This document shows positions 20,183-29,148 of a stretch of DNA of 64,000 bases, in pieces. A program made the position numbers and the translations under genes. How positions within the stretch are numbered: position 1 is the first letter of the stretch; each line of letters opens with the position of its first letter. Under the pieces are notes generated by a model that saw only the letters and a program-made list of their open reading frames with translations, did not search any database and was not told the origin of the DNA. The stretch is from Sporocytophaga sp. (lineage in GTDB: Bacteria; Bacteroidota; Bacteroidia; Cytophagales; Cytophagaceae): contig NZ_JAGHZZ010000009.1 of assembly GCF_017745095.1 (NCBI RefSeq), forward strand, positions 214,169-278,168, written 5' to 3'.

Positions 20183-20216
20183 AAAGGGCAGCTCTATAAA
20201 AGGGTTGCCCTTTATT
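20183..20216 (+). terminator. Rho-independent terminator
   Basis: AAAGGGCA and TGCCCTTT form the stem, loop about 15 nt, followed by an AT-rich T-biased run. Confidence 0.75.
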
Positions 20217-20298
20217 ATTTGCTTAAATATTCCTTGTTCATAGAAAGAGCAAATGAGTCAGGTATTATTTACTTTTTTAGCACCTGTTAGATAAAATC

Positions 20299-20338
20299 CT
20301 TCTCTTTGCGGGAGAGAATCAGGATGAGGTCCGTTTTC
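20299..20338. repeat. Dispersed repeat, GGATGAGGT family (copy 1)
   Basis: Contains a CTCT..GGAGAG palindrome followed by ATCAGGATGAGGTCCGTTTT. Related copies lie at 47321 and 49421, each ending in the same GGATGAGGT word. Confidence 0.65.
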
Positions 20339-20353
20339 AGGCTTTATAAAAAG

Positions 20354-20390
20354 AAGAGCCCGAAGATGGCAGATCTTCCGGCTCTTTTAA
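20354..20390. terminator. Bidirectional terminator
   Basis: AAGAGCC-C-GAAGAT pairs with ATCTTC-C-GGCTCTT with one mismatch; T-tract on the right, A-run on the left. It closes the minus-strand gene at 20417 and may back up the one before it. Confidence 0.75.
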
Positions 20391-20416
20391 TTAATAGAAT
20401 CTTGCCTTGATCAAAG

Positions 20417-21094
20417 TTAATTCATCGCAAAAAGCTTCTTTAAAAATTTTCTTAAAGACTTCTTTTTCTTAGATGGATTAACAAATTCACTTTCAATAAA
20501 CTCACTATGCTTAGGTACGCATAGGATATATCCTTCATCATTATATAGCCTGATAACGGTATGAGTATTGCCAAGGAGTTTATAAACAAAATCAATATTT
20601 CTGTTTTTAGGACGGGCTATGTTGTCAGGCAAATTGCCATGATCAAAGTTTCCGTCTTCATAAATTCTTAAGTCGTCTATCAGGAAAACGTCATTAGCAA
20701 TCTGTTTTTTTACTGCAAGTATTTGCTCTATTTCCTTTTCTAAAGGATATTTAACTTCCTCGATTTTCTCATCATTGTATCCTAATATTCCTCCGTCAGC
20801 ACCAGGAAAATGAGCATCGAGCCAATAAAATGTAGGTAGATCTGCATTTGTTAAAAGTTGGGGTACCAGGTCAAAGCTGTTGCCTTTTACAATTTTTACA
20901 TTGTCATTGGTCTTGAATCGTTCTCTGCACAAATTGTAAAATTCATCCATGATTTCCGTTGAGATGATCTCATGAAATCCTGCATCAACGGCTACCTGAA
21001 TGCCATCACCTTTAAAAGAACCTGTTTCAAAAAATGATTTTAATTTAAATTGATTAACAAACTTGTCAAGTTTAAACCTTGCTAATGTACCCAT
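20417..21094 (-). CDS. SAM-dependent methyltransferase-like protein
   Basis: 225 residues. Near the N-terminus FFETGSFKGDGIQVAVDAG (about 41-59) is a motif I-like SAM-binding glycine loop, followed by an acidic residue at the end of the next strand (ISTEIM), then a strand-turn FYWLDAHFPG that resembles motif IV of class I methyltransferases, and FLIDDLRIYEDG. These fit a Rossmann methyltransferase acting on a sugar or small molecule; the substrate is unknown. The C-terminus is very basic (PSKKKKSLRKFLKKLF). Single gene, flanked by terminator and a long upstream gap. Confidence 0.65.
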   Translation of the reverse strand: MGTLARFKLDKFVNQFKLKSFFETGSFKGDGIQVAVDAGFHEIISTEIMDEFYNLCRERFKTNDNVKIVKGNSFDLVPQLLTNADLPTFYWLDAHFPGADGGILGYNDEKIEEVKYPLEKEIEQILAVKKQIANDVFLIDDLRIYEDGNFDHGNLPDNIARPKNRNIDFVYKLLGNTHTVIRLYNDEGYILCVPKHSEFIESEFVNPSKKKKSLRKFLKKLFAMN

Positions 21095-21397
21095 TTAATC
21101 TTTGGTTATAGATTTTGTTGAAAAATATGATTTTAAAGTTATTACTATTTAGTTGAAAATAAAATTTTTATTTGGTTATGAGGGGCTTGAATTTCAGTAT
21201 TATGCATGCTTTGTCTGCAGGATGTGATCGCTTTTATGCAGTATAATTCTTTATAATGAATTCAAAATGTAATCTAATCATTAGAATTCATTTACAATAG
21301 AGAAGGGCTTAGGAGGTTTTTTTGTATATTAGTGTTATATCCTTCTTAAAAGGACAGAAAGTAATTTTTAACTTTTAAAAAATTCTTTAAGAATTAA
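21095..21397. other. Gene-free stretch
   Basis: About 300 AT-rich bases between divergent genes. No clear promoter, hairpin or coding pattern, apart from the gene-tail remnant that begins at its right end. Confidence 0.4.
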
Positions 21398-21457
21398 TTT
21401 TTAAAGATCAGGGATGGTTCCTAGAGGAATATTGAAAAAATAATTAAGCTATATTAA
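21398..21457 (+). pseudogene. Remnant of a T9SS gene tail
   Basis: Read in frame this gives FLKIRDGS, a TAG stop, then RNIEKIIKLY and a TAA that overlaps the next ATG by one base. The matching position before the paralogous gene at 23045 is the intact tail ...SERKFEKIIKL of the T9SS protein at 22563. Twenty-one bases (TTGAAAAAATAATTAAGCTAT minus one) are identical at both places. It looks like what is left of a lost first copy of the T9SS gene. Confidence 0.55.
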
Positions 21458-22518
21458 TGAAGAAGATTTTTACATTGGCATGCCTTTGTATGCTGCAGGT
21501 GCTTTGTTTTGCACAGAACTCAGGCTTTTATTACCAAGGAGTTGCTAAAATGAAAGGTGGAATTCCAATAACGAATCAAACTATTTCAATTTACATTTCT
21601 ATTTTAAGTACATCTCCTGATAAACTCTTTTATAAAGAAAGCCATTTGGTAAAAACAGATGATGCGGGAAGATTTTCACTGGTAGTTGGAGAGGGAACTG
21701 AGGTTCAAGGAAAATTCATTGAAGTAGACTGGAGAAGCAAAGAGCTGTGGATACAGACAGAAATGGATGCTGGCATGGGTGTCGAAGATATGGGGAAATC
21801 AAGGATATTGCCTGTCCCTGTCGCTGCTTATGCACTGAACGCACTGAAGATTCCTTACGATTTTAAGATTAACACTTCCTCTTTCCCGATTAAGATTAAA
21901 CAAGGCGAAAGTGGATTCGTGGGGCTTGAGGTTGTAACGTATTTATATGAACACGAACCCGTACAGGTTTTTGTGGAAAATACCGCATCTGGTGCAAATA
22001 TTTCACCTTTAAATTTTACTTTACTTGGTAATGGAAAGTCAGTTTCTGTTACGCCGGGCAGAAATATGGCACTAGGAACGTATGAGGTACCTTATACAGC
22101 CAAGGCAGCTTCTGGAAAGGAGCGGACGGGTAAATTATTGTTCAATGTCATTGAAGACTCACTTAGTAAATATGTTGCTGGTAAATGGAATGTTACAGTG
22201 GGTCGTTCCGGAATGCCGGATACCACGTACATTGAAAATATAGTTATTGTGGACAGTATGACTGTTAAATTTTCCAATAGTGTTTTATTTGGAGGTCTTC
22301 CATTGCTTAACAACCAGATTGGTAAGATCACAGCAAATGGCGGTAATTATGGTTTGAAAATTGAATACGTTCCGTTTACCAATCCTTCCTTGAGCAATAC
22401 GGAAGCTGGTTTTGTTGATTTTTTTAATGCAAAAAAAATGGTTATGACAGTTCAACGTAGATATGATGTCAATTTTAGGCAAACAATTGATTATTTTAAT
22501 TTGACTTTCACAAGATAG
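21457..22518 (+). CDS. Secreted protein, YYQGVAK family, copy 1
   Basis: 353 residues. Signal peptide to about 19 (CLCMLQVLCFAQ). Residues 20-130 match a domain common at the front of Bacteroidota surface proteins: NSGFYYQGVAKM, PITNQTISIYISIL, YKESH, GRFSLVVGEG, EVDW, LPVPVAAYALNA. The middle resembles an Ig-like module (GTYEVPYTAKAASGKERTGKLLFNV), and the C-terminal 110 residues may be a lipocalin-like barrel (YVAGKWNVTVG...). Clear paralogue of the gene at 23045. No T9SS tail. Role unknown. Confidence 0.82.
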   Translation: MKKIFTLACLCMLQVLCFAQNSGFYYQGVAKMKGGIPITNQTISIYISILSTSPDKLFYKESHLVKTDDAGRFSLVVGEGTEVQGKFIEVDWRSKELWIQTEMDAGMGVEDMGKSRILPVPVAAYALNALKIPYDFKINTSSFPIKIKQGESGFVGLEVVTYLYEHEPVQVFVENTASGANISPLNFTLLGNGKSVSVTPGRNMALGTYEVPYTAKAASGKERTGKLLFNVIEDSLSKYVAGKWNVTVGRSGMPDTTYIENIVIVDSMTVKFSNSVLFGGLPLLNNQIGKITANGGNYGLKIEYVPFTNPSLSNTEAGFVDFFNAKKMVMTVQRRYDVNFRQTIDYFNLTFTR

Positions 22519-22562
22519 AATAGGTCATTGGTTTTAATATGAATAGTAGATTTTTAAATGAT

Positions 22563-23042
22563 ATGAAAAATATTCTTTTAATAATGGTATTGTCTTTTCT
22601 TATAATGGAAGCAAAAGGACAACATACAGAACACATCATCAGCTCATCCGGGAACTCCACAAGTTCAGGTCAGTATGCATTGACTTTTACATTCGGGGAG
22701 CCTGTTGTGATGTCCTCAGTTTCGGATTCTTATAAGTTATCACTAGGGTTTATAGGAAAGGATCTGGAAGCAAATGTGGTTACTTCATTAAATGAAGAGA
22801 AGGAATTAAGCATAAATGTTTTTCCCAATCCTTTTACAGATCAGTTTCAGATAAAATTGGATAATACTTCTGAATATGAAATAAACATTTACAACATTCA
22901 AGGAACATGGATTGCCACATTACAAAGTGCTCAGACAAAAGAAGCAAGATTTAGTCCTGCTATTACAGGCGGTTGTTACTACATTGAGATAATCAATAAA
23001 GCAACCTCAGAAAGAAAGTTTGAAAAAATAATTAAGCTATAA
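22563..23042 (+). CDS. Small T9SS type A sorting-domain protein
   Basis: About 159 residues from the ATG at 22563; the frame is open from 22539, but the internal Met begins the signal peptide (MKNILLIMVLSFLIMEAKGQ). A short segment HIISSSGNSTSSGQYALTFTFGEPV follows, then a sorting domain (INVFPNPFTDQFQIKL, EINIYNIQG, GCYYIEII, FEKIIKL). This ISSSG..SGQY..TFGEP layout is common in small Bacteroidota exported proteins. It lies between the two YYQGVAK paralogues, ending two bases before the second, so the three are probably one operon. Confidence 0.83.
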   Translation: MKNILLIMVLSFLIMEAKGQHTEHIISSSGNSTSSGQYALTFTFGEPVVMSSVSDSYKLSLGFIGKDLEANVVTSLNEEKELSINVFPNPFTDQFQIKLDNTSEYEINIYNIQGTWIATLQSAQTKEARFSPAITGGCYYIEIINKATSERKFEKIIKL

Positions 23043-23044
23043 TA

Positions 23045-24163
23045 ATGAAAAGAATTTTTACTCTTGCTTGCCTTTGCTTGTTGCAAGCGATTTGTTTTGC
23101 TCAGAATTCTGGATTTTACTATCAGGGTGTTGCAAAGATGAAAACTGGTGCCCCAATATCAAATCAGAATATATCAATTTACATTTCTATTTTAAGTACA
23201 TCACCTGATAAGCTCTTTTATAAAGAAAGTCATTCTTTGAAAACAGACGATGCCGGTAGATTTTCTCTTGTAGTAGGAGAAGGGATAGTTGAGCAAGGAA
23301 AGTTTAATGAAGTAGATTGGAGAAGCCAAGAACTTTGGATACAGACAGAGATGAATGCAGGGACAGGAATTGAAGATATGGGTAAATCCAGAATACTGCC
23401 TGTGCCGGTGGCTAACTATGCCGTTAATGCAGAAAATGTCTCCAATATACCTTATGATTTTAGGCCAATTATTAATGGCTCTCAAAATATTTTGAAACAA
23501 GGAGAAACTAACACCAAGTTTAACGCAGGCACTGAATCATACATGTATGAACATGGAACTGTTGAAATGTTTTTTAACAATACTCCTAATGGAATAACTG
23601 TATCACCTGAGAATTTTAGTGTTAATAAAGATGGTATTGCAACAAAGCAAGCTTTAACCATAACCATTGATAAAAATTTGAATCCAGGTGATTATGAAAT
23701 ACCTGTGCAAGGGAAAGCGGCATCTGGTAAGATGAGAAGTGGAAAACTCACTGTTAAAATTATTGAAGATTCAATCAGTAAGTATTTAGCTGGTAAATGG
23801 AAAGTTGTGGATACTTATGGTGGAAAGGATACGACTTATACAGAAGTAATAAAAGTTATTGACTCTGAAAAATTTCAATTTACTAGTAATATTATTCGGA
23901 ATGGTCATATTTTGTTGAAAGATAAAATGGCCAGCTTAAATTATGGCGGGAATGTGCTTGGATTAATATCCTTCCTAGGGCCAATTGGAACAAGGACCCT
24001 TGCGGACCCCACTGCTTATTTTAATGTGGCCGGTTTAATAAATGATATTACCAACATCACGACATTTAAGGCTACCCTTACTATTCTATATGATCGTCCT
24101 GGTTCTTCGCCGCCTGTTACACTTAGTGAAGATCATACCTTAACATTTACCAGAATTGAGTAG
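23045..24163 (+). CDS. Secreted protein, YYQGVAK family, copy 2
   Basis: 372 residues, paralogue of the gene at 21457. The first 130 residues are nearly the same (signal peptide ending CFAQ, NSGFYYQGVAKMKTG, SIYISILSTSPDKLFYKESH, LPVPVANYAVNAENV); similarity continues through the middle Ig-like module (PGDYEIPVQGKAASGKMRSG) and the YLAGKWKVV start of the last domain, after which the two diverge. Function unknown. Starts two bases after the preceding T9SS gene. Confidence 0.82.
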   Translation: MKRIFTLACLCLLQAICFAQNSGFYYQGVAKMKTGAPISNQNISIYISILSTSPDKLFYKESHSLKTDDAGRFSLVVGEGIVEQGKFNEVDWRSQELWIQTEMNAGTGIEDMGKSRILPVPVANYAVNAENVSNIPYDFRPIINGSQNILKQGETNTKFNAGTESYMYEHGTVEMFFNNTPNGITVSPENFSVNKDGIATKQALTITIDKNLNPGDYEIPVQGKAASGKMRSGKLTVKIIEDSISKYLAGKWKVVDTYGGKDTTYTEVIKVIDSEKFQFTSNIIRNGHILLKDKMASLNYGGNVLGLISFLGPIGTRTLADPTAYFNVAGLINDITNITTFKATLTILYDRPGSSPPVTLSEDHTLTFTRIE

Positions 24164-24211
24164 ATTCACTATTTTGTAAATAAAAAATCGGAAATTTGAT
24201 TTTAAATTTTT

Positions 24212-24970
24212 ATGTCAACCTTAAGAGACAAAGCCAAGAAAAGCAAAGCCAGCAAATCAGACAGGCCGGTTCTGATATATCTTGCAATTGGAATAGCTGC
24301 AGCAATTTCTATTGCATTGAGATGGGTAGATCAGGACCTTTCCGCAAATGTCTTGTCGGAGATCATCGGAGCGGCATTTACGCTTTTTGTAATTGATGTA
24401 TTGCTTGTGAAGTCTAAAGCAAAGAGATGGCTTATAGTACAAGAGCATATTGATTATCTGATCGGCCGCACAATTAATAGGGTTAGAGATGGGGTTGCAA
24501 CGAGAGTGTTTGGTTTCAAGCCTGAGTTCAATCACAGAATGAAAGAAGAAGAAGTAATACACCAGATAAGAAAGCAAAGAGAAAAGTTCTTAAATGAGCT
24601 GGAACACATTTCTGCGGAGAAGTTATCTGAGAGGATTGATCTTACCTTTTTCAATAATGATAGTTACGATTACTTTGATGAAAAAGCAGAAGATATCTGG
24701 ATGTTGATCAACATGAAATATTCAGAGTATTTGGCTCCTGAGCTTGTATCTTTGTTAATAGATCTTCATACCAACCTGGTGGATGTGAGTGCTCATATTC
24801 GTGTGTATGATAAAGCAGAGCGATTCCCGGATGAAAAAGATCATTACCATAATGTGGCATTGCATGGCACTGCAAGAAATTTGAAAGAAATTATTCGCAT
24901 TGTCATCAGACTGAAGGAAGAAGGTTATTCAGATGCTGCGAGAATAATAGGAGCGAGAGAAGAAATTTAA
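24212..24970 (+). CDS. Membrane protein with two N-terminal helices and soluble helical domain
   Basis: 252 residues, no family recognised. A basic N-terminus (MSTLRDKAKKSKASKSDR) precedes two membrane helices (about 20-37 and 47-65: VLIYLAIGIAAAISIAL and SEIIGAAFTLFVIDVLLV), then a charged helical cytoplasmic domain to the end (many E/K/R). It resembles membrane-anchored signalling or scaffold proteins without a recognisable enzymatic motif. The start follows the secreted cluster by 48 bp, and a strong terminator follows. Confidence 0.75.
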   Translation: MSTLRDKAKKSKASKSDRPVLIYLAIGIAAAISIALRWVDQDLSANVLSEIIGAAFTLFVIDVLLVKSKAKRWLIVQEHIDYLIGRTINRVRDGVATRVFGFKPEFNHRMKEEEVIHQIRKQREKFLNELEHISAEKLSERIDLTFFNNDSYDYFDEKAEDIWMLINMKYSEYLAPELVSLLIDLHTNLVDVSAHIRVYDKAERFPDEKDHYHNVALHGTARNLKEIIRIVIRLKEEGYSDAARIIGAREEI

Positions 24971-24991
24971 TCTTAAGATATTCTAAAAATA

Positions 24992-25030
24992 AAAGTCCTG
25001 CATCCGATACTCAATGCAGGACTTTATTTT
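24992..25030 (+). terminator. Rho-independent terminator
   Basis: Perfect 12-bp stem AAAGTCCTGCAT / ATGCAGGACTTT around a 10-nt loop, then a T-rich run. Confidence 0.9.
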
Positions 25031-25320
25031 TAAGCCGTTTGTAATGGAGTCTTATTTTTTGATTTCGGTTTATCTTTTTTCTTTTTTTATGCTTCCTATT
25101 AATTATAAAAATCTAATTGAGATTGCACTCTGTATTCTAAATCCTTTTAGTCTAAAAATACCCTTTAGCCGGATCTTTAAACAATTGAAGTTTTTAAAAG
25201 CGAGTTAACTTGTCCAATATTTTAATCTTCTGTATTGCAATTTGCTGTAAAACAGTATGTTTTAAGGGTTTGAAAGTGCTTAAAAACCAATATAACCTAA
25301 ATTATTGTTTTAATGAATAG
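25031..25320. other. Gene-free stretch
   Basis: AT-rich leader before the YdeI-like gene. A 64-residue frame starting inside the terminator hairpin has no support. No clear promoter boxes. Confidence 0.4.
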
Positions 25321-25905
25321 ATGGAAACGGGAATTAAAATGTGGCATATGGGACCAATGTTTTTTACTGAAGAAAAAGAGCTTCGGAATTGGTTTGAAAA
25401 AAATTATAAGAAGAAAAAGGAGCTATTAATAGGTTATTATAAAGAGGAATCAGAGAGAAAAGGAATCACCTTATCTCAATCTGTTGATCAAGCCCTGTGT
25501 TTTGGCTGGATTGAGGGAGTGAGGAAATCTCTTGATAAAGAGGGTTATGTAATCCGATTCACACCAAGAAAACCTAAAAGTGCCTGGAGTCCGGAGCATA
25601 TAAAGAAAGTAGAAGAACTTTTGGAAAAGGGGTTAATGAAGTTTGAGGGCATAGAAGTATTTAATAACAGACAAGGATGTGATTCCGACGTGTTTCCCTT
25701 TGAAAAGGTCGAGGCAAAATTGGATGAATTTTTAGAAGAAAAATTTAAAGCGAATAGTAAAGCCTGGAGTTTTTTTAATGCAACTGCACCTTCCTATAAA
25801 CGCACGGTGCTCAGCTGGATAATGAGCTCAGATCAAAGGAACATAAGAGAAGAAAGATTGGATACCCTGATAAGAGAATGTGAAGCTGAAAAAATGCTAA
25901 GCTAG
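25321..25905 (+). CDS. YdeI/OmpD-associated family protein
   Basis: 194 residues. Landmarks of the YdeI family are present: FGWIEGVRKSLD, YVIRFTPRKPKSAWS, HIKKVEELLEKGLM, and PSYKRTVLSWIMSS near the end. Relatives in other bacteria have been linked with resistance to bacteriocins or antimicrobial peptides, but the biochemical role is unclear. The protein is cytoplasmic by sequence. A start at the internal Met before GPMFFTEEKEL (10 residues later) is also possible. Confidence 0.85.
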   Translation: METGIKMWHMGPMFFTEEKELRNWFEKNYKKKKELLIGYYKEESERKGITLSQSVDQALCFGWIEGVRKSLDKEGYVIRFTPRKPKSAWSPEHIKKVEELLEKGLMKFEGIEVFNNRQGCDSDVFPFEKVEAKLDEFLEEKFKANSKAWSFFNATAPSYKRTVLSWIMSSDQRNIREERLDTLIRECEAEKMLS

Positions 25906-25976
25906 GTATTGTCTTTTCTATTTGGATTAAATATTTAAATTGCCAGAGTAAATGTTTAACCATTAACAAAGACATT

Positions 25977-26855
25977 ATGAAATTTGGCGTAGTAGACAAT
26001 CCTGAAGAAATAGAATTTAAGTTGCCCCCAGACCATAAAGACACTGGAAAGATGCTTTCGGAGAACCAAAAAGACAAGCCTTTCAAAGTATATGTTGGCT
26101 GTGCAAAATGGAATAAAACAGATTTAAAAAATTTTTATCCTAAAGGCACAAAAGATGAACTGACATATTATTCATCCCAATTCAATAGCATAGAGCTTAA
26201 TGCCACCTTTTATAATGCGCCTTCCAAAGAGCAGGTTTTGATCTGGAAAGAAAAGACTCCAGCAGATTTCAGATTCTTTCCAAAGTTGACCAATAGTATA
26301 AGTCATTTTAAAAGACTGATAGATGTGCAACCTGTTGTAGAAGAGTTTTGTGATGCTGTATCTGAATTTGACAAGAAACTTGGAATGGTGTTTCTGCAGA
26401 TGCATGATAATTTTGGTCCTAAGAATTTTGATAGGGTAGAGACATTTATCAACAATTTTCCAAAGGCAATCCCCCTTGCTATCGAACTTAGAAATAAAGC
26501 CTGGTTCGAAGATTCTAAAGAGGCAGAACGTTTTTATAAATTAATGGAAGCTAAGAAAAAGACCAACATCATTGTTGACACTGCTGGCAGAAGAGACATG
26601 TTGCACATGAGACTTACCACTCCAAAGGCATTTATAAGATATGTCGGAGCAAATCATGAAAGTGATTATACACGTCTTGATGACTGGTTGAAAAGAATTA
26701 AGAAATGGAGAGAAGAGGGATTACAGGAGTTGTATTTTTTTGTACATCAAAATGTAGAGAAGGAGTCACCACTACTTTCAGCTTATTTTATTAAGAAGCT
26801 TAACAAGGCTTTTGATCTGGATATTCAGATTCCGAAGACGTTGGATAGTAAGTAG
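25977..26855 (+). CDS. DUF72 domain protein
   Basis: 292 residues. The DUF72 (YecE-like) TIM-barrel pattern is visible: VYVGCAKWNKTDLKNFYP, FNSIELNATFYNAPS, WKEKTPADFRFFPKLTNSISH, GMVFLQMHDNFGP, AIELRNKAWF, and YFFVHQN near the end. An extra N-terminal segment of about 38 residues (to DKPFKVY) is typical of the Bacteroidota subset. Biochemical function of the family is not established. Lies 71 bp after the YdeI-like gene. Confidence 0.88.
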   Translation: MKFGVVDNPEEIEFKLPPDHKDTGKMLSENQKDKPFKVYVGCAKWNKTDLKNFYPKGTKDELTYYSSQFNSIELNATFYNAPSKEQVLIWKEKTPADFRFFPKLTNSISHFKRLIDVQPVVEEFCDAVSEFDKKLGMVFLQMHDNFGPKNFDRVETFINNFPKAIPLAIELRNKAWFEDSKEAERFYKLMEAKKKTNIIVDTAGRRDMLHMRLTTPKAFIRYVGANHESDYTRLDDWLKRIKKWREEGLQELYFFVHQNVEKESPLLSAYFIKKLNKAFDLDIQIPKTLDSK

Positions 26856-26869
26856 AGTTAAATCTTAGA

Positions 26870-26950
26870 ATCGGATTAATTGATTAAAGGATTACTGGGA
26901 TTCTGAAATAATCCCGTTAATCCTTAAATCAGATGAATCCCGATTCCATA
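26870..26950. repeat. Palindromic intergenic repeat, AATCCCG family (copy 1)
   Basis: Arms 26883-26902 and 26910-26929 are complementary in 17 of 20 positions (GGATTACTGGGATT against AATCCCGTTAATCC), with an outer GAATCGG/CCGATTC pair. A relative is at 42236-42375. Confidence 0.65.
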
Positions 26951-26993
26951 ATCTCATTTCTCCTTATTAATTTTACTCCATACTCTGAATCTT

Positions 26994-27908
26994 TTGGAAA
27001 TAGTAAAAACAGAAAATCTTTCTAAATCCTATGGTGATTTTCAAGCACTGAGCGAAATATCACTCGGGATAAAGCAAGGCAGCATCTATGGTATCCTTGG
27101 TCCCAATGGAGCAGGAAAGACAACCCTTCTCAGAATACTCACAGGTATATTAGGTCCTGATAAAGGAGTGTATCTTTTCCAGGGAAACAAATTCACTTCT
27201 GATTGCCAGCAAAGAATTGGCTATCTGCCTGAAGAAAGAGGCTTATATAAAAAGATGAAGGTAGAAGAACAACTTGTTTATTTTGCCAGACTGAAAGGAG
27301 TTGCTTCATCTGAAGCTAAAGCTAGAACTACATTTTTTCTTGAAGAAACCGGCCTCGACAACTGGAAGAATCACTCTTTAGATTCTCTATCCAAAGGAAT
27401 GCAGCAAAAAGTACAATTCATTGCCAGCATTATTCATAATCCCGACCTCATAATACTCGACGAGCCTTTCTCAGGCTTTGATCCGGTAAATGCAGAATTG
27501 CTTAAAAACTATATTTTCAGATTTAAAAAAGAAGGGAAAACGATTTTGCTTTCAACGCACAGAATGGAAAATGCGGAAGAGTTGTGTGATAAAATTGTGC
27601 TTATAAACAAAGGAAAAAATATTCTTGAAGGAGAGGTGAAAAGGATCAAAGAAGGAGTAAAAAAGAACAGACTTGTCATTGAAGGAGAAGGTACGTTGCC
27701 TGAAAATAAACTCTTATACGAAATAGTAGAAACAGAATCGTTAACCAGCAATCAGATTATTGCGACGCTGGCTCCTGCGCCTGGAGTGGCTCTTAATAAA
27801 ATCATTGAGGTATTGATGCCGCATATCAGTTTCCGGAATTTCAAGGAAGAGCTACCATCACTTCATGAAATATTTATAGACAAGATAAAGGGAGATAGTA
27901 ATGAATAA
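26994..27908 (+). CDS. natA: ABC transporter ATP-binding protein (NatA-type)
   Basis: 304 residues. Walker A GPNGAGKTT at 36-44, Q-loop region, signature LSKGMQQKV at 132-140, Walker B LIILDEP at 152-158 and the H-loop STHRM. A C-terminal extension (about 220-304) is typical of NatA/DrrA-type exporters. The start is TTG at 26994, since the conserved EIVKTENLSKSYG begins there and no closer ATG exists. It overlaps the permease gene by 8 bp, so the two proteins form one exporter. Confidence 0.9.
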   Translation: MEIVKTENLSKSYGDFQALSEISLGIKQGSIYGILGPNGAGKTTLLRILTGILGPDKGVYLFQGNKFTSDCQQRIGYLPEERGLYKKMKVEEQLVYFARLKGVASSEAKARTTFFLEETGLDNWKNHSLDSLSKGMQQKVQFIASIIHNPDLIILDEPFSGFDPVNAELLKNYIFRFKKEGKTILLSTHRMENAEELCDKIVLINKGKNILEGEVKRIKEGVKKNRLVIEGEGTLPENKLLYEIVETESLTSNQIIATLAPAPGVALNKIIEVLMPHISFRNFKEELPSLHEIFIDKIKGDSNE

Positions 27909-29148
27909 AGTTTGGTTAATCCTTCAAAGAGAATATATTATAAGAGTCAGAAAAAAAGCTTTTCTTATCCTTTCTTTTTTAGGCCCTCTGATTTTTCTCG
28001 TTTTAATGATTGTTCCTGCATGGCTCACTACACCACAGACTAAAGAGAAAGTAGTTGTTGTTGTAGACCAGCAAAATGTATTGAATGAACAGTTGGAAGC
28101 TCCGTTTATTATCTTTTCGGATCATGAAACGCCAGGCGAAAGTGCGCCATCACATCTCATTATTCTACCTTCTGATTCATCCGGAGTTATTAATGCAAGT
28201 CTTATTAATGCTTCAAATATATCCTCAGAAGAAAGGAAAGGAATAGAGCAGGCTTTAAAACTGGCCATTGCCAGAAATAAACTTAAGAAAGATCTCAATA
28301 TCCAAGAAGCGTCTTTGTATGACATTAATTTCACAGAGACAAGATTGGTAGAAAAGAATGCTGGAGAGGCTGCGGCTTCTGTTGGCTTGTTCTCTGCTAT
28401 TTTGGTTTACTTTTTTATATTCTTGTATGGGGTGCAGGTAATGAAAAGCATCATTGAAGAAAAGGCCAATAGAATACTTGAAGTGGTGGTGTCTTCTGTA
28501 ACTCCTTTTCAGCTCATGGTAGGAAAGATATTGGGAGTTGCATTGGTGAGCCTTACTCAGTTTTTGATATGGGTACTCACTACATTTACCATATCCCGTT
28601 GGATTTTTGACAGGTTCAAACTCGAACGTTTTTCTGACGAAAACATCAATCAAACTTTAAAAGCCAGTCATGACGCTGCTCAGGCGATGGAAGTAAATGA
28701 CATGCTTAATTTTGTCGGACAAATTAATTTTGGGTTGATCATTCCTGTATTCATCTTCTTTTTTCTTGTCGGGTATCTTTTTTACAGTTCTTTGTTTGCT
28801 GCAATTGGAGCAGCTTCTGATGCGGAGACGGATACCCAGCAATTCATGCTGCCGATAACATTACCCTTAATTTTTTCATTTATCATGGCCCCAAGAATAC
28901 TGGAAATGCCAGACAGTACTTTGGCCAAAGTACTGTCCTATATTCCGTTTACCAGTCCTGTTGTAATGATGTTGAGAATACCATTTGGTATAGCATCCTG
29001 GGAAATTGTATTGTCGATGGCTTCGCTATTCTCTTTCTTCTTGCTGGCTGCTTGGTTTGCTGCAAAAATATATAGAGTAGGAATTCTGATGTACGGAAAA
29101 AATGCCACCTGGAAGGAACTGTTCAGATGGCTTTCTTATAAAGATTAA
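27901..29148 (+). CDS. natB: ABC transporter permease (NatB-type, ABC-2)
   Basis: 415 residues. One N-terminal membrane helix (about 20-42), a periplasmic domain of about 125 residues, and a block of five or six helices from about 165 to 400, with the family landmark GVQVMKSIIEEKANRILEVVVSSVTPFQLMVGK split across the first loop. It pairs with the ATPase encoded just upstream, as in the sodium-extruding NatAB system; the real substrate is unknown. Its stop overlaps the stop of the convergent gene at 29145 (shared TTAA). Confidence 0.88.
   Translation: MNKVWLILQREYIIRVRKKAFLILSFLGPLIFLVLMIVPAWLTTPQTKEKVVVVVDQQNVLNEQLEAPFIIFSDHETPGESAPSHLIILPSDSSGVINASLINASNISSEERKGIEQALKLAIARNKLKKDLNIQEASLYDINFTETRLVEKNAGEAAASVGLFSAILVYFFIFLYGVQVMKSIIEEKANRILEVVVSSVTPFQLMVGKILGVALVSLTQFLIWVLTTFTISRWIFDRFKLERFSDENINQTLKASHDAAQAMEVNDMLNFVGQINFGLIIPVFIFFFLVGYLFYSSLFAAIGAASDAETDTQQFMLPITLPLIFSFIMAPRILEMPDSTLAKVLSYIPFTSPVVMMLRIPFGIASWEIVLSMASLFSFFLLAAWFAAKIYRVGILMYGKNATWKELFRWLSYKD

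Noticed and set aside
25014..25208. 64-residue hydrophobic frame
   Set aside because: Starts inside a terminator hairpin and is composed mostly of Phe/Ile/Leu/Lys from AT-rich DNA; no support.
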